A stretch of DNA of 64,000 nt from Suillus spraguei (Eukaryota > Basidiomycota > Agaricomycetes > Boletales > Suillaceae): positions 1 to 64,000 of the forward strand of contig JABCPU010000225.1 of the NCBI GenBank assembly GCA_016800925.1, read 5' to 3'. The position numbers and the translations under genes were made by a program. Below, piece by piece: positions 32,267 to 43,830 of the stretch. Every line of letters starts with the position of its first letter. Position 1 is the first letter of the stretch. The notes beneath the pieces were generated by a model. It was not told the DNA's origin and searched no databases. It worked only from the letters and a program-made list of their open reading frames with translations.

Positions 32267-32683
32267 CATCAGGAAATCATGAGTTTACCTATTCCTTACT
32301 TATTTCAAACTTTTCCCACTTATTCCAAATGGATCTACTTATTTCTCTTAAATTACCACCTGGTCCCAACTGAACTATCAGGATCTGTTAGCCATCATTA
32401 TAAATGTGTGCTATAAAATTATTGGACTCTTAATTTGCAAAATAGTACCTCAAGAGAATATTTGAGAAATAAAATCATCAGCATTAATGTGTCACTCGAG
32501 CTTCATACTAGTCACTAATTGTTGGTCTTATGCAATGAAACTTGTCTCTCAGGCCCAACAAACATATTGGAATACTCAATTTTGAAGCAGTTGTCAAATT
32601 TCAGAAAAAAAGTAGGTCCATTTGAAATAAGTGGGAAAAGTTTGAAATAAGTAAGGAATAGGTAAACTCATGATTTCCTGATG
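32267..32683. mobile_element. 417-bp MITE with 74-bp TIRs and TA target duplicates
   Basis: The inverted repeats 32267-32340 and 32610-32683 start CATCAGGAAATCATGAGTTT and differ at about two positions. They are bounded by TA (32265-32266, 32684-32685). The TA target suggests mobilisation by a Tc1/mariner-type transposase, but the ends do not match the Tc1 element at 19113. It sits close to an exon edge of the DUF6532 gene. Confidence 0.93.
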
Positions 32684-33502
32684 TATGGCTTGGTAGGTAC
32701 ACACCGATCAGTAAACTAATACATCGTAGTGAGTAATGGAGCACAAGGAAAAATGTGACACTGACCATGTTGTCTTCATCCCTGTCAATATCGCTCAGCA
32801 GCTCAGTGGGCTCATTGTCAAATACCTCTGGATTGGTCCTGTATGTAGTGTGCAGCGCTTTTAAGTTATGTTTTCCAACCTTCACTTGCAAGGCTTTTTG
32901 GCGCTCATCACCTCGCCGAGATTTCAAAACTGATAGGTAGAAGTCAGTCAAAGACATGCCGAGCAACACCGGAATATTACATACTTCGATAAGTCTTTTT
33001 TTCAGTGGGCCAGCAGTGACGACCACTTGCAGTGCGACCAGTGATTGATACCATCTGGGCACATAAGTCATTCTGAGCCTTCAATAGTGCCTTTTGGGGC
33101 ACCTTTTTAGAGGAAAGTTTCACTGCCATAATTCAGGTCCAGGGTGGTCTGCAGCAGAAAAAACTGGATGACATGCCTTTAAATATGGGAGCGGGGAGTC
33201 TGATCAACAAAGAGTTCTTTAGAGTTTGAATTTTCGTTTGGAGGGTCAATGCAATGGTATATAAAGTGTGACTGAATCACATTACTGTCAACCCTACAAT
33301 CCCAAAATGAACAAACAGTCAGTGGCTGGGTAATCTAAGATTCACTACACACTAACCAATATAATAGTTACATCTTCTCGCCGTTTAGTGAAATGCAGGA
33401 AAATGTACTTGATGTCAGGCAATGGTACATTGCTCTGAGATTGGCCATGATGGATGCTGACCATCTGGCAGGCCTGCTCCAACTCCGAGTCGCCCCTTCC
33501 AT

Positions 33503-33862
33503 GTGGTCGTTGCACCAGGACAGGCCAGGGAAGGAAACAAACACACCAAGCAGGTGCTACATCCTCCAGAGCTTCATTATCCCTTGAAACCACATCATCA
33601 AATGCCAGGACCTATCCCCACATCACAGACTTACCTGCAAACCCTGGTGTTAGAATGCTGGGATGCCAAACTCAGGCGCTGTGACAAGGCATGTAAAGCG
33701 CAAATCTCTGAACACATGCAAGGTCTTGCAACTCACCAAATGTATGTAAGGGAGTTAATAGTCAGTCGCTGGCATGCCGAAAAGAAGAAGTGTGAAGAAG
33801 CACGCAAAGTCCAACCTTTGGAGATCCTACTTGTGTCTTATGGTATCACTACTTTAGTTTAG
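33503..33862 (+). CDS. Unrecognised short open frame
   Basis: 120 codons; the second half (ECWDAKLRRCDKACKAQISE, then MYVRELIVSRWHAEKKKCEE) is charged, cysteine-containing and probably helical, which looks more like protein than chance. The first half is less convincing and may be upstream of an intron. No domain recognised. It lies divergently from the DUF6532 gene, about 370 bp away. Confidence 0.25.
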   Translation: MVVAPGQAREGNKHTKQVLHPPELHYPLKPHHQMPGPIPTSQTYLQTLVLECWDAKLRRCDKACKAQISEHMQGLATHQMYVRELIVSRWHAEKKKCEEARKVQPLEILLVSYGITTLV

Positions 33863-34270
33863 TCAGTCAGTCATCAGTCGGGTATGAAAGATGGCATACG
33901 GGTATGAAATAATCAGTCGGGTATGAAATAGATGAGACGAGCGGAACAAAGGCTATGCAATGTGTGAAAGAAAGAGAAACAGAGACAAACAGGAACAGAA
34001 CAATGACCATGCAATGCATGAAACAAAGATCCAAGGAGTCAAAGCAAAGCCATACAATGTTTGAACAAGCCGCTGTTTAAAATGAAAGATCAGAAACGGG
34101 TTAAATAAATAGAACAGAAATAAGAGTAAAAGCAAAGCCATGCGATGTGTGAACTCTGGTGAATAAAAGTAAAGCCATTAAGACGAGATAAAGAAATGGT
34201 CCAGGATAGAAGAGGCGTCAAGATGAGAGAAGGAAGAAGATGATAGTAATCACATAGCAACCAACCAGTG
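33863..34270. other. Intergenic with short repeated words
   Basis: GTCGGGTATGAAA recurs twice near 33880-33930 and AAAGCCATxxxATGTxTGAA-like words recur near 33950-34150. No gene recognised. Confidence 0.4.
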
Positions 34271-34274
34271 AAAT

Positions 34275-35215
34275 GAAAGGTGGTGCACCATTATGAACTG
34301 CTCTCTAGAAGGGCCGTAGCTTCTAGAAGGACCGTAGCTTCAAGAACTGTAGCTTCAAAGTTATCTGCTGAACGATATGCGAGGAAAGAAGAAAGGTGGT
34401 GCACCATTCTGAACTGCAAGCAGAAGTTGAGAATAAAGCAGGTCTTCAAGAACCATAGCTTCCAGAAGGGCGGTAGCTTCCAGAAGCACCACTGCATCAG
34501 GCCGAGGAAAGAAGCAAGGTGGTGCAAACTGCAAGCAGAAGTTGAACCTTCCAGAAGCACTGCAGCATTGGGAAGGACCAGGCGCACCATTATCTCTTGT
34601 ACGTATCTTGAGTCCAGTGATGCGATTGGGTTCAATCTTGGGCATGTACCATTATCTCTTGGACATATCTTAAGTCCAGTGATGTGATTGGGTTCGAGAT
34701 TGGGCTTCTGATGGTTCTATCTCGTACATATCTTAAGTCCAGTGATGCGGAACAGTTGGGGATGGGGCATTCGAAATCTTGGCACGGTTCAATCTTGGGC
34801 ACGTACCATTATATCTTGGACGTATCTTAAGTCCAGTGATGTGATTGGGTTCAAGATTGGGCTTCTGATTATTCTATATCGTATGTATCTTGAGTCCAGT
34901 GATGCGATTTGGTTCGATCTTGGGCTTCTGATGTTGAGAAGGACGTAACAAAAGAAGAAAGGCGGCGCACCATACCAGTGAAATGAAAGGTGGTGCACCA
35001 TTCTCTCCTATACATATCTTAAGTCCGGTGATGTGATTGGGTTCAAATCTTCATCCTCTTTAGACCCAACAAGGGAAATTTGTGCTTATGCTCAGCGAAC
35101 TTGAAGCGCTTGTCCCAAACTTGTAGTGTTTGCTGGGCACACCATTCTCTCTCGTACATATCTTAAGTCCAGTGATGCGATTGGGTTCGTATCTTCATCA
35201 TCTTTAGACCCAGGT
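34275..35215. repeat. Degenerate minisatellite upstream of Plavaka-2
   Basis: At least seven copies of a block containing ATCTTAAGTCCAGTGATG and GATTGGGTTC lie at about 34605, 34665, 34728, 34823, 34886, 35016 and 35158, with spacings of about 60-140 bp. A second word, GGTGGTGCACCATT, recurs at about 34279, 34395, 34519 and 34989. Such clusters often form the subterminal region of CACTA-like elements, which fits the transposase that starts at 35322. Confidence 0.75.
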
Positions 35216-35321
35216 GGCACCCCATTATGAATTGCATCTGTGTTGGTGGTTCTAGTGCCTGAAAACCAGGGTATTAGGAAGTGAGCGGACACGTCATTGT
35301 TGGCAACCACAAACCTGCCAT

Positions 35322-38300
35322 GCCTAACTGTACATTTTGCGGTAAGGTCACATCTACGCATGAGGGTCTCAAGAGACACATTGTAGGATGGCCTGAATGC
35401 CGAAAGGAGTGGACATCATTGATTGAAGATGTAGAGGTAGAGAATTCACACACCTGATGCAGACTTCTGCCATGAAGACATAGCCCCACGCCATGTTTGT
35501 GTGTGCTCAGGACCTGAAATGGATACCAACCCTACACTCAACAAAATTTGTCGGGTTTCAGTTGAAGAAGTTGAGGATGAGGATGGTACATCACTCACAA
35601 TATTGGCCGGTATATCGAACCCCAGCCAGACACAGGCTGGGGATTGGGCAAAGGGGAGTGTTACAGTCGTACGTGCCTCTATTCATTTTCCTTTCTATTC
35701 TCGTATATCACGTGATATGGAGCTTATTGCTTGGACACTTCCACTTCCATCAGACATCACATGACTGTATGATTCAACTAGTACGTCGTCGATATGTCAT
35801 ATCATGTGATGTCATGACTTCCCATGACTCCATTCTCGGACTCAGCCGGTTTAGCATACGCGTATGCTAAACACGTGCTTTCATCTCTTACTCATGCGTT
35901 TCAACACGCTTGTACGATACATGCCTTCCTCATTAGGATACGCACTTATATTCCCACGGTTACCTGGTCTGTGCGCACATATGTACCTATATAAGCACAG
36001 TGTACTTGTAGTAGATTCCTTACTTTAATCTTACTGGATTTTACCTGGATTCCTCTTCGCTAAAGATCTCCAATCTTTAGTTGTCTCTAAGTCTAAGCAC
36101 TCCTTAGCCTTAGTCTCTATTCTCGTAGAACCTCTTAGACTTGTCTTTGAGGCTGAACCCTTGATAGTACTCAGAACATGTTCCTTGTACTTTCACCTTG
36201 TCCTCTTCTGGACATTGTAGAACCTCCCAGCAGACTGTCTGTGTCTTTTCACTGTCACTGGTGATGCCACCCCAGTTCGTAACAGGGAGACCAGATTTGA
36301 AAGATGTAAAAGAGAACAGCAGGAAGGTGGCGAAGATCCGTGGTCTCCCTTTGAGGATGAGTAAGTCATTGGACATGTTGACCAGATATGTACTAAGTAG
36401 ATGACTCACCAGGGAAGAGTAGGGTCTAGCACAGTGACTAGTCAAAAATCTGGGACAAACACAGACCGACGAATTTCTAAAACTACCCATAGTATGTCAA
36501 GAGCCTTGAACAAAAATGGAACTCACCATATTGATGCTGTCAACAGACACAACAGCACACAAAGCTATCATTTCATAACAATTGTTCATTCTTGCAAAGA
36601 GTGGACACACTTCCACATGGTCCAGGTTAGACCTATAAAAAGGTGACTGTCCATGGTAATCGTCAGGATGAGGCCGGAGAGTTGTTGCAAGAAGAAGTGG
36701 AGTTATGGAGTCAGGATCCTGTGGAATGTGTAAAGGAACTCATTGGAAACCCTGCTTTCAAGGCAGATATGGACTACTCACCTGCCAGAGCATATGCTGA
36801 CCATGTGGGGCAACATAGAGTTATTGACGAGATGTGGACAGCAGACTGGTGGAGCAATAAACAGGTAAGATTAATCTGGAGAAGCATTGAAGGAATAGAC
36901 TGACCTCTCATGTAGAAAGCATTGCCTGAAGGAGTGACTATTGCTCCAATTATCTTATCATCAGACAAAACGACCTTATCACAGTTCCAAGGCAATAAGT
37001 CTGCATGGCCAGTGTATATGTCTATTGGCAACATCGCAAAAGCAAAAAGGCGTCAGGCTTCTGCACATGCAACTGTGCTGATCGGATACTTACCTGCAGG
37101 TAAACTGGACTGCTTCACACCAGACAAATGCTCCCTGGCAGGATACCGACTCTTCCATCATTGCATGGCCCTGCTCCTCCATCCTCTGATTGCTGCCGGG
37201 AATGATGGCGTGGATATGGTGTGCGCTGATTCATGGATATGTTGTGTCTACCCAATTCTGGCTGCATACATTGCCGATTTCCCAGAACAGTGTTTGGTGG
37301 CCTGTTGTAAGGAAAATTGTTGTCCTAAGTGTCTGGTGGCAGCAGCTGAGCGAGGGGATGCACAGGACTCAGCAATGCATGATTTTGAGTCCACAAAAGA
37401 TATCTTGCAAAGGTGAAAGATCAGTCAGCATTCGCCTGAATTCAAGGAAAATGGACTACGTAGCGTTTACAACCCTTTCTGGGCTGATATGCCTCATGCC
37501 AACATCTTCCTAGCATTCACTCCAGATCTTTGCACCAAGTTCATAAAGGTGTATTCAAGGATCACCTTGTGAGGTGGTGTCAGCAAATTATTGGGGAGGA
37601 AGAGATGGACGCATGTTTCAAGGCAATGCCAGATTACCCAGGGCTCCATCACTTCAAGAAAGGAATATCAGCTGTGAAGCAATGGACTGGAAGTGAGCAT
37701 AAAGAAATGCAGCGAGTCTTCATTGGCTTACTCACCGGTGCAGTACCCAGGTGTGTGTATTTCATGTCTTGAAGATAGTATATGTTGCTGAGTTAGTATG
37801 CCTGGCAGTTGGGTCTTGGTAGTTGCTCATTCGATTCTGAACTTCTCATATTATGTGCAGCTGCAAATTCACATGACGGATTCACTTGAAGGCCTACAGA
37901 CAGCACTATCAGTATTTTACACTAACAAGGATGTCCTTAAGGAACTGTCTATTCGTGAACATTTCAACATCCCCAAATTGCATCAACTCATGTATTACAT
38001 CCAGTCTATCACTTTGTTTGGGGCGGCTGATGGTTTTAACACAGAATTGCCTGAGCGTTTGCACATAGACTTTGCAAAGGACACTTACCATGCCAGCAAT
38101 AAATGGGACTATGAAGAACAGATGGTTTTGTGGCTTCAATGCCAGGAAGCCGTCTTCTTGCAGGGTGCATATCTGGATTGGCTGGCACAAGAGCCTCTCT
38201 CAGCTGCCAGTGTAGGCTGCACTGTGCAAAATATGTACGACTCAGACTTGGACTCAGACTCGGTCCCAGAGGAAACAGAGGCGGCTACTCCCAATACCAC

Positions 38301-39055
38301 TTCTGCTGAACGATTGCAAATGATGCATATCCTTGCAAAGACTCCAGTGCATCCACACCGATCAGTTCAAGACATTGTAACATCACATGGTGCTACTGAA
38401 TTTCTCACAGCTGTTCAATCTTTCATACGCAAGAATCTCCCTGGCTGTACTGTTGTACCAGGAGTGCAGGACCATTTTGATGTTTATTGGCAAGTGGTCA
38501 TTGTGACGCCACCTGACCTCTGAGTTAGTGACACACCAATGTGGAGGCGCATTAGAGCGACACCTGAAATATTGTCATCAGGCTGTAAGCCTGGTTGTCC
38601 AGCTCGGTTTGATATGGGGTTGATATCTGACAGTCCTCATCCTGCACATTTGCGGACTCTAGATGGTAAGTTTTTGGTAGTTGTCTGAAGGGTGGTATTT
38701 GATAGTAGCTGTTGCAGGTCTGAGAGTGGCTCAAGTTCGTGTTATATTCTCCCTCCCTCGTCAGTTTGGTACATACACTAGAGCCCTCACATACATCGAG
38801 TGGTTCACACCTTTCAGGACACCAGACCCTGCTTATGGAATGCGACAGGTGTCGCGCTCATCCCGCCATTGTTGCTGGAATTCTGCTGTCATTCATGTTG
38901 ATGAAATCATTAGGCCATGTCATCTAATACCAAAGATGGGACCATCAGTTGAGCCGAGGTTGAGAAGTGGAAATGCATATGAGGCCACAAATGATTTTTA
39001 TTTTAATGAGTTCATCGATGTCGAGATGTTTTGCGCTTCAGTGACTACTAATTAG
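35322..39055 (+). pseudogene. Plavaka-type transposase, second copy, with a solo LTR inside
   Basis: The N-terminal finger (MPNCTFCGKVTSTHEGLKRH) begins at 35322. After the LTR come GLPLRMSK, ELIGNPAFKADMDYSP (36740), [19 protein letters not shown] (36940), [13 protein letters not shown], the cysteine-rich [13 protein letters not shown] (37315), [15 protein letters not shown] (37465), [13 protein letters not shown] (37540), FNIPKLHQLMYYI (37970) and ERLHIDFAKDTYHASNK (38055). The C-terminus is VAQVRVIFSLP (38725) to about 39055. In-frame stops at about 37414 and 38521 and a single-base frameshift near 37521 disable it. Orientation and sequence show it is a separate, diverged copy from the one at 1846-5324. 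Confidence 0.82.
35659..36284 (+). repeat. Longer solo LTR related to gypsy-2
   Basis: 626 bp, TGTTACAG...TTCGTAACA, flanked by GGGAG (35654-35658, 36285-36289). It shares both ends, the TATA box and the ACTTTAATCTT block with the gypsy-2 LTR. It has about 150 bp extra in the first half (around 35700-35890). It lies within Plavaka-2, near its 5' end. Confidence 0.93.
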
Positions 39056-39127
39056 ATTGCAATGACATTACATATTATGGAGATCTACCACTGCACAATG
39101 AAGCCACCTATAGCTTTCTGTAGCAGT

Positions 39128-41090
39128 TAGTGATGCGGAAGTCTGGTTCAGTCTGGTTCAAGAGAAACTTTTGCGAATGCCGAATGTGACTGCACGTTTG
39201 GTTCAGCTGCTGAGCTGAACGTTGGACTGGACATCCTCAAACGCGTTCAGGATGTCCAGTTCACATCCGGTTCGCGTTTGGACGTCGAGCATGAGGTTAG
39301 GGCTAGGTCAATTGTATATATTACATGGAGACTATGCATCTGTAGTACTAAGATCAAGATCATCAGCAGTCACAGTGGCTAGAGGTTCCACATGAGCCAC
39401 TGCGTCTGCTGCAGCCTGAACATGCCCGTTTCGATAAGTACTTTTCAACAATTGTAAGGCCTCAAAGACATCAGGTGTGAGTCGATTGCATCGACTGTGG
39501 TCCGTGATACCACCGCTTGAGAAGGCTCATTCTGACGGTGTTGAAGAACCTTGAATAGCCAGGTAGTCTCATGCCATGTGGGCAAGTGTTGGGTACATGG
39601 TTAAATGATGCTAGAAAGGATATGGATTAAGACAAGACTATCAATCAATGAAATAGATATTGCTTACACCCTTCCCGTATTTTGTCATGATGTGGAATGT
39701 CTGCATCGGACAGACCTGGGCGAGTGTAAGTGAGAAGACGATGAAAGGAAGCCTTGTCGACAAGTAAGAAGGCTTCGTCTTCAGCCACAATGAGTTCAAC
39801 AATGTAGTCTAAGAGTCTGGCAGTAGTAAACTGTGGTGGACGAGGCTCTCGTACAATAGTGCTGTCTAATGTTAACTGATTTGAATGGCTGTCTGAAGGG
39901 AGAGCACGGATGTGTGGCTGGATTCGGCGTTTGTGGCAGTGTTCTTTGTACACTTTTATGTGGTCCTTATGCCTGAATATTGTGTGTCAGTTTATAGCAA
40001 GCATCAGAGAACAGTATTCTTACCTGCGAACATGAGCATGCAGCGAAGTTACACTGCCCTTCAAAAAGCAGTACTTTCAGGTGACACCTTTTGCCCTGAA
40101 GCACACTGTTAGTTTGAAGAATAATGTACAATAGTAAAACTTACCTGCAGACCTTGCACCAGTGCCCAGCTTCTTCCTTTCCAGTATCAGGGTTGATAGC
40201 CTTTGCATCACGAGTGAAAATGGTCCAGATGTCGGCCGTCAAGTCACTTTTGCATCGTATGGCCCCGGAGGTGCTGGAGTATTTGGAGGAGGCGCTGGAG
40301 CCAATCGTTTGGCTGGAGCTGTGTTGGCAGCTTTGCGGATTTTCTCTGTCAGTTTGAGAGCTCGACCTGAGCGACGAGACACAAAAGCAGATGCTGGAGG
40401 TGGAGGTGGAGCAGGAAAAGGGGTGTCATTATCCGGGTCATTGTACCAATCAATGGCGCTTGCGTCTTTGAGTTTGCCATCAGATCCAAGTGCACACGCC
40501 ATTCTCACAGCCAGAGGAGTGAATATTGTACCTGTAGTAGATCATTTATACCAAAATTTGTGGTAAGAGATTAGCAAAAATGTGACGCACCTTGAACATA
40601 TCATTGCCATGTAATTAAGTACCTGAATGAGCATCCCAAAGATATGTTTCTGGACATAAATTAGATTATAATCTGAATAATGATGGACAGTGAGCTTACC
40701 GAAACATTGAGTAGATTACCGATGAAGTCAGACATCGCTAATAGACATGCATTGAGTGTTTTGGTCCTAAAGAGCCATTCTTGGTCATTCAATGTTCCCA
40801 GGACTGACAATGGCCATATTGAATTTGTTGCCAGACGATCAAAGAAAATATTAGGATAGATGGATAGCAATAAGCCTGAGGACATCGAGTGGATCATATA
40901 CAGATGTAGGAACGGTTTGAACGCATTCAGACAGGTTTGGACGGGTTTGGAACTTTCAGGCATCAGCCGAACACCGAACATAATGACACATTTGGTCCTG
41001 AGAGCATGTCGAACGTCGGACCGGACCGACGGTCTGGTTTAGAAGGTTCAGGTTCAAACCAAAGTTCTGAACCGGACTTCTGCATCACTA
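39128..41090 (-). mobile_element. Internally deleted hAT element hAT-2
   Basis: 1963 bp, with ends TAGTGATGC(G/A)GAAGTC(T/C)GGTTCAG and complement, and an 8-bp duplication GTAGCAGT (39120-39127, 41091-41098). It contains a minus-strand transposase with N- and C-terminal parts only. It inserted just downstream of Plavaka-2. Confidence 0.94.
39332..40508 (-). pseudogene. hAT-2 transposase, catalytic core deleted
   Basis: From 40508: ACALGSDGKLKDASAIDWYN, a proline-rich linker, then a BED-type finger assembled over short introns (TIFTRDAKAINP...WCKVC near 40150, then HKDHIKVYKEHC near 39960). Next comes VELIVAEDEAFLLVDKASF with RPGLSDADIPHHDK (39830-39690), the usual start of the fungal hAT catalytic region. 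The DDE core is missing. The C-terminal tail (SSGGITDHSRCNRLTPDVFE, LLKSTYRNGHVQAAADAV) follows and ends at 39332. The protein could bind DNA and perhaps dimerise but not cut. Confidence 0.75.
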
Positions 41091-41277
41091 GTAGCAGTCG
41101 TGGTAACTCCTGTAGCTACCTGCGGCACACTGTTTGGGTGCATGACTACTGTAGGAGTATGTAGCAGAGCTTGAAGCTACATAGCGCTATGGTGGCTATA
41201 TAGCTCTATATAGCTGTCACCAGGGCTACGACAAACTCGACTTTTTACTGATGCTGCTTTGCAGTATCTGGTATATG

Positions 41278-41503
41278 TGTTGGATTATCAGGGGTCGAGG
41301 TACAAGCTCGATACTTATCAGGAATCTTCGGGATTGATGGCACAATATTACCAGGCATTGGCAGCATGGTTTTAGCGTTGGCTGGCATATATAAGTAGGT
41401 AATTTTCTGTACGAGTATGCTATGTGTTTGTCAGTGGGTTCACTGTAAAACCTGAGTTGGTATTACTTTACAGAATGTGTCCGAGACTTGTGTGCAACTC
41501 AAC
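41278..41503 (+). repeat. Dispersed repeat, copy A
   Basis: From TGTTGGATTATCAG to GTGCAACTCAACA this stretch matches 58599-58809 with many substitutions and small indels. Both contain CATATATAAGTAG, a possible TATA box, and CCGAGACTTG. It could be an old LTR, a promoter module or a gene end. Confidence 0.75.
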
Positions 41504-41975
41504 AATATGTCAATGGTTTCCATGCATGTTGATGATGGTCAGCAGTCATTGTACTAGTATTCCACAAACAAGTTACAAAAGTAGCTAGTGTGCGCGCCTC
41601 CACTGCAACATTAAACAAAAGCAGCTATATGTGTTTTACAGATTCTGGTCTATCGATATGAAAATAGCTGTGATGATTTCCCATTCACTACCCCACCATT
41701 GATCACTTCCATTTTGGAATTAGAGTATGTTGACTCGTAATCCATTGTCTCTGTCTGAGCAATGCAAACTCGTACGTCGTGTTCCATTAAATATGAATGG
41801 CAGAGCCAATTAAAAGGTTTCACGTGATCAACATTAGTTAGTGTGGAGTCACATGATGCAGACGGTTTGCCGGCAGGCTTCATTTTTCACTTAGTAGGTC
41901 TGATTAAGGAAACTAACTTTCAGTTCAACCTACCAAAGCCTCCATACCTAGAACAAGATAAAATTGCTTTCAGAC

Positions 41976-42250
41976 ATGTCCGTTTCTATGGAGGGATCAG
42001 ATGCACGAGATGCATCAGATTTGGAACTGGGGGATACTTTCAGAAGCGTCGCCGAACTTCACCCCATCGATTTTGGTATTTATGACTCACACTTACTCAA
42101 GGTTTGCGCTGATCTGTGATGAGATCAATGCAGGGACGTATTGAAGTTTCTTGCAGAGGAAAATCCTGAGCAAGAGTTTGCGGTATGTTTGAGTTCATGG
42201 GGTGAGCGCGGGCATTGATTTGATCATTTTAATAGGAGTTTTGTGATGTT
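41976..42250 (+). pseudogene. PD-(D/E)XK nuclease-like family, copy 2, 5' exons
   Basis: Exon 1 (MSVSMEGSDARDASDLELGD to HPIDF) and the exon DVLKFLAEENPEQEFA correspond to copy 1 at 26752-26960 with the same intron positions. The continuation is separated by the Helitron helicase segment and resumes at about 43831. Confidence 0.5.
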
Positions 42251-42539
42251 TATTATGGGGTATCTTGTAAGTAGTTAAGACTGTCGTCCCTTAACAGTTA
42301 CGCCAAAAGGCAGTGATAATCAAAGCTCATGCTTGATTACCGCAGACAGTATTTATGCTGATTAATATGGGAACTCAGGTAAGCCAACGGGCTTACATAT
42401 CTACAACATATATAAGCACGAATAGCCGCCGGCATGTTGTCCACTACGTCATGCTGTGTGATTGCGTTCTCTCTTTGTCTTTGTACGGCTTTTTCCATTT
42501 GTCGCACGTCATGTGTTGTTGCGTGTTCATGTTATTGTC

Positions 42540-43830
42540 TCCTTTTTGCTCACTACTATGGCGACCTCCGCATCATTTCACGGCGTTGTTGGCCTTCAAA
42601 ATGGAAACAGATATCAGATCGATAAAAAGAGTTACTGGCGTTACGATGGATTCATCGCAACTCCAGAAAGGGACAGGACGCACGGCACATCAGATGTTTG
42701 GCATCCCAGTGACCGACGATAACGTCAATTTACATAGTTCTATTCACCCTCACTCTCCTCGTGCCGATCTCATTCGAAACGCCGCTGCAATCATCTGGGA
42801 TGAACTCCTTGCCATGAATAAAGCCGGATGGGAGTCTGTCGACGAACTTTGCCGTACAATCTGCAATCGCCCAACAATACCATTCGGAGAACTCACATTC
42901 ATAGGTTTGGGAGATTTTCGGCAAGCAGGCCCAATTGTCAGCGGAGCTGGAGAGACGGCCACTCCGGCAGCGTCAGTAAAGTCGTCAACACTGTGGAATA
43001 GCATTCGGATCTTGACCCTCAACACTGCAATTCGGAGCATGGGTGACCCGCAATTCACATCTTTCGTAGACGGCATTGGAGAGGACTGCACTGGAAATCG
43101 ACAGAATCTCGCACTCATAGCAGCGACTACAAGCTTCGACGATACAATTAACTTTCTCTTCCCACCATACGTGCTCGAAGACACGGAGACCTGTCTTCAG
43201 CGTGCATTCCTCTCCCCTCTGAAAATCTATGTCGATGAATTCAACGACAATTTTGGAAAGTTTGCCAGGCGAATTTCGTGCGTATTCCACACATACATTA
43301 TGCAAAACATTTTATAAACAAAGCATAGAATCTTACTTCAGCTCAGACAGTCTGAAGGAGGCTGAACACACACCTTTAAATGGACCGGAACACACACCTG
43401 ACTACCTGGCAATGTTAACACATCCTGGAGTACCTCCTCATCGCCTAGACCTCAAAGAAAACAGTGTCTGCGCCATTCAACGAAACCTTTCGGTAGAAAA
43501 GGGATTGGTCAGAAACGCACGCGTGCGCGTGATTGCATTGCATCGTCGGTTCATCGAAGTACAACTTATCAATACATTCGAGAGCCACTGCATTCCCCGC
43601 ATCAACTTTTCCTTCCATCCCAATCGTTCATCGTGGACAGTCAATCGCAGACAGTTTCCTCTACGGCTCGCATACGCAACAACGTTTAATGGATGTCAAG
43701 GATTGACGCTAGCACGAACAGTACTCGATTTGCGAACCGATCTCTTTGCTCACGGTCAACTGTACACAGCGTTGTCGAGAGTGAGAACGCGAAGAGATAC
43801 ATTATGTTTATTTGCGGAGACAAATGAAAG
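42540..43830 (+). pseudogene. Helitron-type PIF1-like helicase, C-terminal half
   Basis: The frame has IIWDELLAMNKAGWESVDEL (Walker B) and LTFIGLGDFRQAGPI near 42790-42930, then AFLSPLKIYVDEFND. A one-base frameshift near 43247 leads to the next frame: LPGEFRAYSTHT, YFSSDSLKEAEH, then LAYATTFNGCQGLTL and HGQLYTALSRVRTR (helicase motifs V and VI, to about 43800). The Walker A motif and the Rep nuclease expected upstream in a complete Helitron are missing, and no CTRR 3' end is apparent. The helicase ORF runs directly into the nuclease-like coding sequence. Confidence 0.8.

Larger units (their letters stand above)
29595..33129 (-). pseudogene. DUF6532-domain gene disrupted by a hAT element
   Basis: The minus strand starts at 33129 (MAVKLSSKKVPQKALLKAQN), with a GTATGT intron after KKTYRS. 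It continues through VGKHNLKALHTTYRTNPEVF (near 32850), RHRYLLSVQARHFLQYWL (near 32230) and AFPEMLLVETKLAKHAW-type sequence (near 31730). The DUF6532 core is then split: SHSMAAVKANHDLAESLK ends at the hAT element, and VEGRDVICFS, IQKAINDMWFANRSDES and FSLVSYAPVYFAHLDSLQRF follow on its other side. The last exon ends EGVDAGDA at 29595. DUF6532 proteins are common in Agaricomycetes and have no known function. Without the insertion (30266-31438 plus one 8-bp TSD) the gene reads well. Confidence 0.72.

Noticed and set aside
35659..36284. Solo LTR considered as two separate partial LTRs because of its extra 150 bp
   Set aside because: A single 5-bp TSD (GGGAG) at the two outer ends shows one insertion of one longer LTR.
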